Shown piece by piece: positions 21,623-33,585 of a DNA stretch of 64,000 nucleotides. The stretch lies in contig JACGWO010000001.1 of the NCBI GenBank assembly GCA_034509735.1, positions 31,561,966 to 31,625,965 on the forward strand, read 5' to 3'. The position numbers and the translations under genes were made by a program. Source of the DNA: Sesamum alatum. Lineage: Eukaryota; Streptophyta; Magnoliopsida; Lamiales; Pedaliaceae. Each line of letters opens with the position of its first letter. The stretch's first letter is position 1. A model generated the notes under the pieces. The model had not been told where the DNA came from, did no database searches, and saw only the letters and a list, made by a program, of their open reading frames with translations.

Positions 21623-23937
21623 TGTTAGAATAGGTGACCAGAAAGTCAATGGTATTGGCTGTTCTGAGAACCATTCGTCAATCTGTGAACAAGTAATATT
21701 ATGTTAATGAATGCAGTAAGGATTCATAGGCATGAGTTTGTTGTACTTACTGCTTGCATCGTTACGATGTCACAACAAACGCCCACAGACTGAAATAACA
21801 TTTCGGGAAATTGGAACTACGCTTGGAGGTAGGTTCATGAAATCAGTTTCGCCGAATTAGTCTGAAATACTCCAAGTCAAAGGAATCTCGAGACAGGGCA
21901 TCGAGAATCCATTTGAGACTTGCACTAAGCATCTGCTGTCGTGTTTCATCGACGGGTGACGAGGATCGTCTAAGCAGTGTTAGTGGGTCGGCCTGCTGGG
22001 GAGCGGCCGACTGAGGTGACTCGCGGGAATCGTCATATAGAAGCTACTCGGGCTTGGTCGGTATGACTCGTATTCCCGGTTCCGATAGTACGGGATTAGT
22101 CCTCGGACTTGAGGATCACGGCAGTCCCCTACATACTAAGGCTGTATCTTGGATCTGGTGAAATTTGACCGATTATATCACATGGTCATCATAAGCCTCG
22201 TCCAGTGCAGTCGGAGTATGTAAGAACGGTGAATTCCAAGATAGGATCTGTCCCCTGTCAAAGGATATGACAGCAAGATCTCCTATGCGCTCGGAGATGG
22301 TTTAGACTCACAAAGTCTATGGCCATAGCACTTGATGTAGTGGGAAAGGATTTCCTACGTCGAGTTAAACCTATCTCGAGCATTATGCATAGTTGCCTAG
22401 TCAACGATGGGAACCGACCCCTAGACTAAAGGCCGGGAGACAGGCGACAGTAGGACCGTACCCGTACGTATCGAGCGTCGGTAGGACCGCACCTGCGTAT
22501 AACTCGGAGCCTAAATGTTCACACCATAAATTCACCTAGTCTCTAGTGCCATGGACCGTTGCTAGATGGCCACCCATGGTAACGGACTACTTTAGTTATG
22601 AAATAATGAAAAGTAGGTCCAAGTCTAGCTGAAAGGTGAACCTAAAGAGTCACACCCGCTACACCAAATGAAAGGGAATTAATTTGGAATTAATTCCGGG
22701 AGAAGGTTTAATTTAATGGAATTAAATTATACTTCTTGGAGATACAAGCCTCGATGTATTATTTGGAATAATCGGGCTTGAGTTCATAAATTAGATTTAT
22801 GAATTTTACAAAGCATGGGCTTTCCTTTTAATTAGATTAAAAGGGTGAATTAATTAATTAATGGGCTTGGTATTAAATAGGATTTAATATAAAGTCCATG
22901 GACTATTTAATTTGGAATTAAATAAAGTCCATTCCATTAATTAATTAATGGGCTTAGTATATTAAATAGGATTTAATATAAAGTCCATGGGACTATTTAA
23001 TTTAGAATTAAATAATCCCATTCTATGGAATTAATTAATGGGCTTGGTATTAAATAGGATTTAATATAAAGTCCATGGACTATTTAATTTGGAATTAAAT
23101 AAAGTCCATTCCATTAATTAATGGGCTTAGTATATTAAATAGGATTTTAATATAAAGTCCATGGGAATATTTAATTTAGAATTAAATAGGCCCATTCCAT
23201 AAAGCCCATCAAAATGGATGGACAAGATTTGATCTAGAGAATGATGAGATGAAGGGCCATGATTAATTTGACTTAATCAAAGCCTAATTTGACTAGGATT
23301 TGACTAGGTCAAAATCCTAGTCAAAGTGTGTCTCTTTGGAAGAGTTTGAGAAGGAATAGGAATTCCATCTTCTATAAATACTTAAAAAACACACACTTAC
23401 ACCTAGTATTCTCTACAACTCTCATCTCTCATCTCTCTCAAATTCGTCCACCCTCTTTCTTCTCTCCAAGAAATATACTTTGTTCTTCTTGATTTTATTC
23501 AAGTTAAGAACGTAAGAGACGCCGGTTGCGTTAATTGATAGCGTGTACCGATGTCTCTTCTCCCCAATGATTTTCTTGCTAGCACAAGGGTTCGTTGCTT
23601 TCCGGTGCAGCGAGTGAGATGATTTAGAGGGTCTCTTCTTGAGATCTTGGTGCAAAACGGGGAACAATGCATGTAGCCGAACGAAGACAAAACTACAACC
23701 GGGTAGGTTCTTTAATTATGGTTTTCGTTTCTAATTCTATGGCCTCCATGTTGTGTTTTATTGAACATGAGATACACCGAACGCCCGGGAGAATCAAGGG
23801 CACACCCCTTGATTCGTTTATGTATATTATGCATAGTTTAAATTCCATTTAATTATGCTTTGTAATTTTTATTACGCACTATTTCGCGCTTCCGCTATTC
23901 GCGTTAATCTCCCGGGACGATCCACCGATTTCTTTCA
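21623..23937 (+). repeat. Solo LTR A with perfect TSD
   Basis: A 2315-bp LTR starts TGTTAGAATAGGTGACCAG and ends GATTTCTTTCA. It is flanked by TGAAT at 21618-21622 and 23938-23942. When the LTR and one TSD are removed, the reverse copia pol reads through. No internal domains remain. It holds a set of four tandem 80-90-bp units (22850-23200), the CCATGG block (22532-22582) and a perfect terminal hairpin (23791-23815). Confidence 0.95.
22850..23200 (+). repeat. Four-copy tandem repeat inside solo LTR A
   Basis: Units contain TTAATTAATGGGCTT, TATTAAATAGGATTTAATA, AAAGTCCATGG and TTTAATTTGGAATTAAAT, and recur about every 80-90 bp with small changes. Each unit is itself made of two inverted repeats with a 3-nt spacer. 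Confidence 0.85.
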
Positions 23938-24221
23938 TGAATTCCTTCACTTGATTCCTCAAGGATCAGCTCATCAGGTTGGATATCCTCTGGGAAGCCT
24001 TGCTCCAAGAACACTGCATTTCTTGAAACAAACACCTTTTGTTCCAAGGGGTCATAAAAGTAATAACTCGCAATTTCTTTAGGGTATCCAACAAACCTGC
24101 ATAAGCTAGACCTGGATTCTAGCTTATCTCCCAGTAGCCTCTTGACGTATGCGGGGCTCCCCCACACTTTCAAGTAGTTGTAGGATGTAGGCTTGTCGTG
24201 CCATATCTCGTATGGCGTTTG
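23938..24221 (-). pseudogene. Copia integrase C-terminal fragment
   Basis: The minus strand encodes TPYEIWHDKPTSYNYLKVWG, SSLCRFVGYPKEIASYYFYD, then PLEQKVFVSRNAVFLEQGFP and DIQPDELILEESS. It is nearly identical to 15290-15570 of the intact element. Both edges are TSDs of the solo LTRs. Confidence 0.92.
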
Positions 24222-26446
24222 TGTTAGAATAGGTGACCAGAAAGTCAATAGGTTTTAGCGATTTGTAACCTATCTGACAACTTGATGTAAATGTAATATT
24301 ATTATGTGATGAATAAGATGAGTATTTGTCACCAATGGTACCTTCTTTGTTGCGCTCATCTTACATTTGTTAAAACGGTGTTTAACTTATATCGCAACAA
24401 AGCCCACAAACCATGGATAACAACTCGTGCAGTTGGGCCACGCATTGGATGGTGGTCATGAAACCAACTGATTAAGAGTTGGGTCTGAAACGTTCCAAGT
24501 CGAGGACCTCGAGACAGGGCATCGAGAGTCCTATTGAGACTTGCGTCAAGAGTCGTGTTCATTTGATGAGTGCCGTGTTTCATCGGTGACAGGCGTGGGA
24601 CGCCTACACGATCTTGATGGGTTGGTCGACTGGGGTCGCGCCGACTGGACTGACTCGCGGGGATCATCATATGGAAGCCTTGGAGGCTAGGTCGGTATGA
24701 TTGGATTTCCCCGGTTCCGATAGTACGGGAGTAATCCTCAGACTTGAAGAATCATGGCAGTCACGTGCAAAGGACGGCTGTATCTTGGATCTGGCGAGAG
24801 GTGAACATTCTGTAAGATTATCATTATAAGCCTTGTCCAGTGCAGTCGAAATGTGTAGCGAGGACGGTGGATTCCAAGAAGAGGATTCGTCCCCTGTCAG
24901 TATGTGACAGAGGTATCTCCTATGCACTCGGAGACACGTTCATGCTGTTTAAAACTGTGGCCACAGTGGTTGGTCGAACAGGGAATGGTTCCCTGTGTCG
25001 ACGCAATGAAGCATACGTGGTCTCGAGTATTAAGCATAGATGCCTAGTCAAGGATGGGAACCGACGCCCAATTCCATACCCTAGACTAAGGTCGGGAGAC
25101 GGTAGACGGAAGGATCGTACCCGTACGGAATCGGCGCCTAAATGTTCACGCCAATTCACCTAGTCTCTAGTGCCATGGACCGTTGCTAGACGGCCACCCA
25201 TGGTAACGGGCCCTTGTGGGACACGGGCCCAAGTCTAGCTGAGGGTTAACCTAAAGGGTCACACACAAATCACCGAGGAGGTTGAGAGATCGACCTGGAG
25301 TCAATCTCGAAGGATAAAATAAGTAATTGGATTACTTGAGGGAAAGTCCATTGGATGGACGGGCCGATATTGTATCGGGCTTTCATTTAATCGGTAAATT
25401 GAATTTTCGATTAAATATGGAAAGTTGAGACGTTGGATCTTTTAATTGGATTAAAAGATCAACGGGAATAATTTGAATGGACATTAAATTGGATTTAACG
25501 TTGGGTTCATCGTAATTGGATTACGATAAAACCCGGTCCATTAAATTATACCCGAGAGGAGAAATAATTCCTAATTTGGAATAGGAAGAAGTTGGACTTC
25601 TTCCCTTAATTAAACATGGCCGACATGCTCCCTTGGAGGAAGCAAAATCAGCCATGTTTCATGCTAGGTGGTATGTTGAATTGTCTCTTTTGGAAAGAGA
25701 CAAATCAACTCCAATCAAGCTCTTCCCTTTTGGTATGATTTGATCATACCATAAATTTTGGTAGGCTTGATTGAAGAATTGATGGTGATTGATTGGAATG
25801 AATCTAGACATCCTTGGATGAACCTAGACACATTCCAATAATCACATTAATTATGTATATATATTAGAATATACAACACCAAGCATAAGTGATTCATTAT
25901 TCATCTGTTTCTAGGAAAAAGAGAAGAAAAAAATCCCCTCCTCTCTCTCAATTTTCGTGCTCTCTCCCTCTCTTACACTTGTGTTCTTCACTTGATTTTG
26001 AATCAAGAAGAAGAACAAAGTAAGTTTAAGAGAACACTAATTCATAGTGTTCTTCTCTTAAACCGATTCCTTCCTAAACCCGTTCTTTTCTAGCATGAAG
26101 AACGTGTGTTTCTTCCGGTGTGGTGTGGATCACCTTTGGAGAATCCATACGTTTGGATTTCATGAGCATTTCGGAGAAGGAACAACGCTAGTAGCGGGGA
26201 GCATACGCTAAACAATCAAAGGTAACGGTTTATTACGCTTTGATTGATTTCATTTATATATCTATGCCCTATGTGTTTAAATATATGTTTTCAATATTTA
26301 CACATCCTACATCGAACGCCCGGTTGAGCACCCAAGGGTACACCCCTTGGAATTCGCGTATTTTAAATTAGATTTGATTTAATTTACACTATTTCCTCGC
26401 TCTCTCGCTTCCGCTCGCGCTCCCGGGCGGATCCGCTTGTCCTTCA
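24222..26446 (+). repeat. Solo LTR B with perfect TSD
   Basis: A 2225-bp LTR starts TGTTAGAATAGGTGACCAG and ends GCTTGTCCTTCA. It is flanked by GTTTG at 24217-24221 and 26447-26451. It shares the start, the CCATGG block (25158-25208) and the terminal paired structure with the other LTRs, but differs in most other sequence. It contains the clearest ladder of inverted repeats (25321-25751). Confidence 0.95.
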
Positions 26447-28376
26447 GTTTGGGTCAATACACTGGTAGGTGCCAAATTTAGCAACTTGACCACCGTTTCC
26501 AATGCGTAGCCCCAAAAGGACAAGGGCAATTTGGTAAAACTCATCATGGATCGAACCATGTCCAACAGGGTTCGATTCCTCCTTTTAGAGACACCATTTA
26601 ATTGTGGTGTCCCAGGAGGTGTCCATTCTGAAATTATACCGTTTTCTTGTAGATAATTAAGGAACTCGGTACTAAGGTATATACCGTCTCGGTCTGACCG
26701 TAGGACTTTAATTTTGCAGTTGGTCTAGTTCTCTACTTCAAGTCTGAATTCTTTAAACCTCTCAAGAGCTTCAGACTTGTACCTCATTAGGCAAACATAA
26801 CCATATCGTGAATGATCATCGGTAAAGGTTATGACGTAGGAGAACCCACCTCGGGCCTGCGTCCTTAGTGGTCCACATACGTCTGTATGGACCAAGTCCA
26901 ACAGACCCGTGGCAAGCCTGCTTTGTCCTACAAAGGGCTTCTTGGTCACTTTCCCTCTCAGACAAGATTCACAAGTTGGTAGCTCACTCAAGTCCCCTAC
27001 CTCTAGGTTCCTTGAGTCTACCAATCTTATCATCCTATCTTGGGATATGTGACCTAGCCTAGCGTGCCACAGTCGTGCGTTCCCGTTATTATCTATTTTA
27101 CGTTTGTGTTGAGCGTTAAGAATGAAGTTCGTTTGTTGCAAGATATAGAGCCCGTTATTTAATGTACCAAGTAGATGAGCAATTCCACACCTCATCAAAT
27201 AAAAGCAATTTTTATTGATCATAAACTCATAACCACTGTTGTCTAACAATGGAATGGAAATGATGTTTTTAAGCATACTAGGTACAAAATAAACTTGCTC
27301 TAATTCTATGCTAATACTATCACGAACTACTAGAGTCGCGGATCCTACTGCTTCTGCCGAGATGGCCTTGCCATTCCCAAGCTTAAGGATCATATCCCCG
27401 CTACCCAGTTTTCTGCTTCTTTTCAGCACCTGCAAATCATTGCAAATGTGAGCTCCACAGCCGGTATCTAATACCCAAGAGGCAGAATTAGTGACCATAT
27501 TAACCTCAATCACAAAAATACCTTGGTTCAAGAGGAGCTTGGGGCACTCCCTCTTCCAATGCCCTTTCTCACGGCAATTGATACATATGTCATATGCCTT
27601 CGACTGTTGCTTGGAGACAACCTTTCCCTTTCCTTTGCCTTTCCCCTCTTTGGCAATGGGAACACTCTTAGTGTTCGTAGCTGCTTTGACGGCTTTTCCC
27701 TTCCTTTTCTTCCTTTTCCAACGTCCGGCACCCTTGCCTTTCGTTTTGAAAGTTGAAGCACCTCCAAACAATACCGAAGGCGTGGACTTCTTAGTCGTTG
27801 CCTCGTATTGGACCAACATATTAATCAACTCATGAATGCCCTTCTCAAGTCCGTTCATGTTGTAGTTGACGATAAATTGGTCAAAGGAGGGTGGGAGTGA
27901 CTGAAGGATCACATCTATGTACATCTCATTGTCGAGGCCTGCCTTTAAGTCCTCGAGCTTTTCCACCAGGGTAAGCATTTTAACCCCGTGCTCTTGTACA
28001 GAGGATCCTTCTGTCATTTTGGTTCCAAAGAACGCCTTGGTCGCTACATACCTAGTATGCCGGTCCGGGACTGCATAGCAATCCTTAAGGCGAGCCATAA
28101 TGGAAGGGACATCGTCTAGCCTTTCATACTGCTTCTGAATCTCATTCGTCATTGAAGCAAGTATGACGCTACGGACCTTTCAGTTATCCTTATGCCAAGT
28201 CTCGAACGTCTCACATTCTTCTGGCGTGGATCCTTCCGGCAAGGTCCTAGGGAGAGGCTCGTTCATGACGTAGCCTTGGTTCTCGTAATCCAGGACTATC
28301 CTGAGATTGCACAACCAGTCGTTGTAATTGGTTCCACTGAATTTGTTTGTCTCAAGTATAGTTGAAAGTGGGTTCT
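26447..28376 (-). pseudogene. Copia gag, protease and integrase remnant
   Basis: On the minus strand the gag start ATG is ATA (28376, ISKNPLSTILETNKFSG). A stop replaces the Arg codon after HKDN (about 28180). Then an open frame runs from MTNEIQKQYERLDD (28152) through the zinc knuckle CINCREKGHWKRECPKL, protease SWVLDTGCGAHICND and the integrase HHCC, to a stop at 26727-26725 (CAG to TAG). The reading then continues as KIKVLRSD and TPPGTPQLNGVS up to the solo LTR. It lacks the gag A-run insertion seen in the full-length element, so this copy shows the original gag frame. Confidence 0.9.
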
Positions 28377-30147
28377 TAGATATTTTTAAATCTACATTTA
28401 AAAGAGAGTTCACGATCAGCAGAATATAATAGACGGTGGTTTGATAAAAAATTAAATGCATGGTCTTTAGTCATTTAATGCTCCCACTATTTATACGAAA
28501 ACACGGTACTCTTAAACGTGATTTTCGGGAAACCCTTTTCTAGTGGGCTTGGGATCCACAACGATTTTTCCCATACCCCGCTTTCACGATTAGCATGAAA
28601 AAAATCCTGTGGGAGGTATACCATACCATTCTCGTTCCACGAGATTCTCAAGATTATTGCCTCACCTTTTCACATGATCCCGAGGACTCCAAGCGAATGA
28701 TGTTAATCGGGCATTAGACCCGACCCAATCAACCGAGCCATAGACCCACTGCTATCCCCACGACTCGTGAGACAGGAAACAGCGGTCTATTTTTCGTTCA
28801 TGACACAGTGTAGCTTCTTTTAAGTACAATAACGTGCCACGACTCGTGAGACCACGCTATTGACCTAAATCAGCTTCCTCACTATGCCATGGATTGGAAG
28901 GCATGGACAAACTCCTAGAGTTCATGTCCATTTAGTCTAGGGTCTAATATTTAGACATTGGTCCAACCAATGTGAGAGTAGTAAATGATCGAGATCTCAT
29001 AATATAAAATATCTACACATTTATCCATAATGCGTAATAAATAAATTGCATCCACAACAGTTATATGATAAATAAAGCGCCATTCATCCATCATAATAAC
29101 CACATGCAAAATTAAAGCCTAGCACGCCCCTCTTGGATGATCACGAGCCCGAATCCTATGCGATCCACTGAGCCCACAGTGGATCTATGGTCAATCTAGG
29201 GTTGGTCCTATACAATCATCATTCTGATGGGCCTTGGTCTCTTTTCTCTTTCTTCTCTTCATGGAAACGCCTTGGAACCTCCAGTCTGGGCTCTCCATGT
29301 GGACCTTGCTTCTTCTCCATCGATTACATAAAATTGAAACCTCACTCCTATTCTACTCTCATTACATATTAAAAATAGAAACCCCAGCGAAAACCCGGGG
29401 AGAGTACATAAGGAGGAGATAGAATGCCTTATTATTCCAAGGCAACTAGAAAGAGAGAACGTGAAAGCAGTAAAAGAGGCACACAGGCCCAACATGAAAT
29501 TAAACCATATATTCGGTCTAGGGCTCGTGATCGTCCACTTCCATCCAACACACATAATCATATGATCCAATCACATAATAACAACATACCAATAATACAT
29601 GATTACCAATCACAATTATCCAAAATAAATGCGTAACGTGTGAAAATATGGCATAACCATTGACAATGACATTTTTTCGTTTTAGGAAAACCTTTCCTCA
29701 TTATTCTTAAGTAAAATATCCCCGAGATTCCAAATCCAATATATTTTACTTCCAAAATAACGTCTTAGAAAATTAGGCAAAAATTGAACAAAAAATGAAA
29801 TTTCAGAATTAATTAAAAAATTAAAACTGAAAAATAAATAAAATAAAAATAGGAAAAAACCCTAGCAACACCGACAGCCAGCCGCATCTACCGGCAGCAG
29901 CCAGCCGGCGTGCGTGTAGGGCAGCAGGCTCAGCCTGCCGTCCCTGCGCACGCGCAGGCCTTGCCTTACCGGGCGCGCGCGCCGGGTCGACAGCAGGCTG
30001 CGCGGCCTGGCGCTCCGGCAGGCTGTCGCGCGGGCAGGCGCCCTTGCCCACGCGCGCTCTGGCCTGCTGGCCGGCAACCGCGCATCTGCCCTGCGCAGTG
30101 TGCACGCGCACTAAGCGCGCCCCCAGGGCGCGCGCGCGCAGACACCA
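28377..30147 (-). other. Copia leader, reverse orientation, with short GC-rich block
   Basis: It matches 11250-13362 of the intact element in reverse. The large inverted repeat is conserved (about 29135-29150 with 29521-29537). The GC-rich hairpin block (29870-30147) is shorter and its outer part is missing. The poly(A)-like AT-rich stretch at 29760-29860 corresponds to 11860-11960. Confidence 0.8.
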
Positions 30148-30720
30148 AATATTGGCAAGTATTCAGACAGTGAGAAAGACGTTTGATGAGTTCACCTTGG
30201 AACAAGTCCCGCGAGCGGGTAATGAGGAGGCAGATCAACTTGCTAAGCTAGCCAGCTCGTTGGCCCCACTGACAAGAAGAAAGATAACTTTGTTGAACTA
30301 GGAGCGACCTGACGTGGATGTAGACGGAGATGAAGTCTTGTCAGTGAAGGGAACCTCGTCGGGATGGAAAGAGGATCTGGAGGCATATTTGAAATCCAGA
30401 GTTGTGCCCCAGGACCCTAGGGAAGCAAGGGTGATTCGCACAAGAGCCGCCAAGTTCACTCTAATAGGAGGAGAACTATATAAAAGAGGGTTTTCACAAC
30501 CGTATCTCAAGTGCGTTGACAAGGACAAGGCGAAATATGTCCTGAGAGAAATTTACGAAAGGAGTTGTGGAAACCACTCCGGAGGAAGGGCGTTGGTGCG
30601 TAAGGCCCTGCGACAAGGATACTTTTGGCCAACCATGCAGACGAATGCTGGAGACTTAGTGAAGAGATATCGGAAGTGCCAAGAACATGCTAATGTCACC
30701 CGCGTTCCAGCGACAGATAT
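30148..30720 (+). pseudogene. Duplicated gypsy segment: end of second RNase H and integrase zinc domain
   Basis: It repeats 20050-20625 with few changes: YWQVFRQ, RKTFDEFTLEQVPRAGNEEA, DQLAKLASSLAPLTRRK, then the zinc domain CGNHSGGRALVRKALRQGYF and CQEHAN. It keeps a better reading frame than the first copy. It starts abruptly inside the copia GC-rich block. Its presence on both sides of the reverse copia shows that the gypsy was duplicated during a rearrangement. Confidence 0.92.
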
Positions 30721-31235
30721 TGAAAAGATTGTGGATCGTCCCGGGAAATAGCGCGAATGCGGAAGCGCGGTATAAAATAAAATATAAAATTTTAAATATA
30801 CTTTAATTAAAATAAAAGAACACGTTCAAGGGGTGTACCCTTGAAGTTCCCGGGCATTCGGTGTATCTCATGAATTAAAAGCATAAACAAATCATGGAGG
30901 CCATAGGATTAAAAATAAAGAGGAACGAAAAGATTAAATCGGAAACTACCGATTGTCATTTTCGTCTTCTAACCGGTACTCACGTTGTTCCCCGTTTTGC
31001 ACCAAATCTCGTGTTCGAGACTCTCCAAACAGTAACACGCAATTCACCCACGTATCTTACACCTCGTGCTAGCGAACGAACAAGTATTTTGGAGAGGATG
31101 AATTAATCAGACGTTATTAATTAACGGTATTAATTCTCCTAAGATCGATTGTTCCAAGAACAAAAGAACAAGAAAAGTATTTTCTTGTGAGAGAGAGAGA
31201 GTGGGCGGACGAGAGGGAGAGAGGGGAGCCGAAAT

Positions 31236-31268
<33 letters not shown>

Positions 31269-32710
31269 GAATTTCATCACTCTACAAATAGTGAGAGGCT
31301 AGGACTATTTATAGAGGAGGAGTTTAATCCTCTTTAAACTCCAACTCTAAAGAAGACTATTTTGACTAGGATTTTGACCTAGTTAAAGTCCTAGTCAAAG
31401 TAGTATTTGACCTAGTCAAATTAATCCTAGCCATCCATCTCTCCCTTTCCATCTCAATCATTAATTTAATTTAATAGAATATTTAAATCCTATTAAATAT
31501 TCCAAAGGCCAAATAAATAAATAATAAATATAAATATTTATTCTAAGGCCATTAAATTAATTCTCTAATAAATCTAATTTATTAGGTTAATCCCTTTTAT
31601 CAAATAAAAGGAATTAATTCTCCAAGAAAATAAAGGACTCGATTAAATCCAATTTAATCATTCCTTTTCTCCAATATTTAATTCTAAATTAAATAGTTAG
31701 TGTGTGTGGATTGTGTGTGACTCTTTAGGTTCACCATTCAGCTAGACTTGGTCGGATTTCTAGAATCCGTCCGTTACCATGGGTGGCTATCTAGCAACGG
31801 TCCATGGTACTAGAGACTAGGTGAACTTTTTGGGATGAGCATTTAGGCTCTAACAGTACACTTGTCCTTCTGTCTACGGTCTCACCACTTAGGGTCTAGG
31901 GCACGAAAAATGCAGGTACCCATTTTGGACCTAAGTGTCGGTCTGTCCTTACTAAACGCTGCAAGGGAAACCTCCCTTCTGTTCAGTTACTGTGACCATA
32001 AATTTTAGGGACAAGACACAGAGCATACGTGAGACTCAACTGTCAATACCTTTGATCGGAGACAGATCCTTTCTTGGAAACTACTGTCACTCTGTATACC
32101 AGAGCTGCACTAGACATGGCTTATGACTACTCAAGTGCTTCTTGGCAATCTCTCACCATATCTAAGATACAGACCTGATATACAGGTAAACTCAGCAGTT
32201 CCTCAAGTCAAAGGACTTGACCTGTACCGTTGGAACCGGGAACACACGTCATACCTTGCCGACCCTACTCAAGGTCCTCCGTAAGACGGTTCCCGCGAGT
32301 CACCTCAGTCAGCTACTTCCTAGCAGGCTAACCCACTAACACTTCTTAGACGACCTTCATCCCCCGTCGATGAAATACGACAGCAGATGCTTAGTGCAAG
32401 TCTCAAAGGGAATCTCGGTACCCATTTTTGAGATTCCTTGACTTGGAGATTTCTGGACTGATTCGGCGGGACTGATTTCATGGACCTACCTCCAAGCGTA
32501 GTCCCAGTCCCCGAAATAGGTTTTCAGTCCGTGGGCTTTGTTTGCGTAGTGAACAGATAATCATAAAGCAGATAAAGTGAACGCCAACAAAGTGATGCCA
32601 AATGAATTTCACTTCTTTATTCATTAATAGTTTATCAAAATACTGAAATTGTCTAGACATAGGTTACATTTTGCCTGCCAAGATTGGCTACATGGTCACC
32701 TATTCTAACA
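30721..32710 (-). repeat. Solo copia LTR in gypsy integrase, perfect TSD
   Basis: A 1990-bp LTR lies in reverse orientation between GATAT copies at 30716-30720 and 32711-32715. Gypsy integrase reads through on removal. It is related to, but clearly older than, the LTRs at 9060 and 17433. The terminal hairpin (30825-30845) is perfect. Confidence 0.95.
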
Positions 32711-33585
32711 GATATGCAGCCGTTGCACAGTCCTTGCCCATTCGATCAGTGGGGGATTGATATAGTAGGGAAACTCCCCTGAGCGACAAGCGAGCGAGAG
32801 TACTTGCTCGTAGCAGTGGACTACTTCTCGAAGTGGGTAGAGGCAGAGGCACTAAGTTGAATCACGGAGAAAAAGATAATAAAGTTTGTGTGGAAGAACA
32901 TCATATGTCGCTTCGGCATTCCCAGAGCTTTTATTATGGACAATGGCATGCAGTTTCAGGGGGCCAAATTTCGGCAGTGGTGTCAGGAGCTGAAGATAAG
33001 GCAGTATTATGCTTCGGTAACAACCCCAAGTCTAATGGACAAGCAGAGGTAACCAATAGGATAATCCTCCAGAGTTTGAAGACGAGGTTGGAAGAAGCCA
33101 AAGGGAATTGGGTGGAAGAGCTTCTGAGAGTCCTATGGGCATATCAGACCACCCCGCAACAAGGTACGGGAGAAACTCCGTTCAGTCTGGTTTACGGGAC
33201 AGAGGCTGTCATCCCGGTGGAGATAGGAGAGGAAACATTCAGGGTAAGAAAGTACAAGCCAACTAGCAATGATAGTGAAAGACAGGTTAAACTGGATTTT
33301 CTAGAAGAACTAAGGAGCAACGCAAACGTCAGGACAGAAGCTTACAAGATGTTGATGGCAAGAGCTTACAATGATAGAGTACGGCATCGGGGATTTCAAG
33401 TAGGCGACCTTATGTTAAGAAGAGCTGATGCGACAGGAAACATTGGGAAGCTCGACGCTAAATGGATAGGACCATATCAAGTAATTGAGATAGTGGGAAA
33501 AGGAACTTACCGCCTGCAAAAGATGGATGGGAAGGAAGTCCCCCGCACTTGGAACGTGGTTAACTTAAAGAAATATTTCATTTAA
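32711..33585 (+). pseudogene. Gypsy integrase core and pol C-terminus
   Basis: It begins MQPLHSPCPFDQWGIDIVGK after the LTR, with the first catalytic D in WGIDIVG. It continues VAVDYFSKWVEAEAL, FGIPRAFIMDNGMQFQG (second D), and after a frameshift near 33010 SNGQAEVTNRIILQSLKTRL (catalytic E), EELLRVLWAYQTTP, ETPFSLVYGTEAVIPVEIG, and the C-terminal GDLMLRRADATGNIGKLDAK...VVNLKKYFI with a stop at 33583-33585. A stop lies soon after IVGKLP (TGA). Confidence 0.9.

Larger units (their letters stand above)
21541..30147 (-). mobile_element. Reverse-oriented copia remnant without LTRs, split by two solo LTRs
   Basis: Read on the minus strand this is the same copia family as 9060-19419: leader (30147 to 28377), gag, zinc knuckle, protease, integrase, and the start of the linker before RT (21622 to 21541). 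Both LTRs, RT and RNase H are absent. Solo LTRs interrupt it at 24222-26446 and 21623-23937. The right end passes within the GC-rich leader block directly into a duplicated gypsy segment (30148), and the left end joins a truncated LTR. No TSD surrounds it, so it was probably brought in by rearrangement rather than by integration. Confidence 0.85.

Noticed and set aside
24356..25163. Frames on both strands in solo LTR B (and similar ones at 59424-60238)
   Set aside because: They cover LTR sequence, overlap each other on opposite strands and are not conserved between LTR families.
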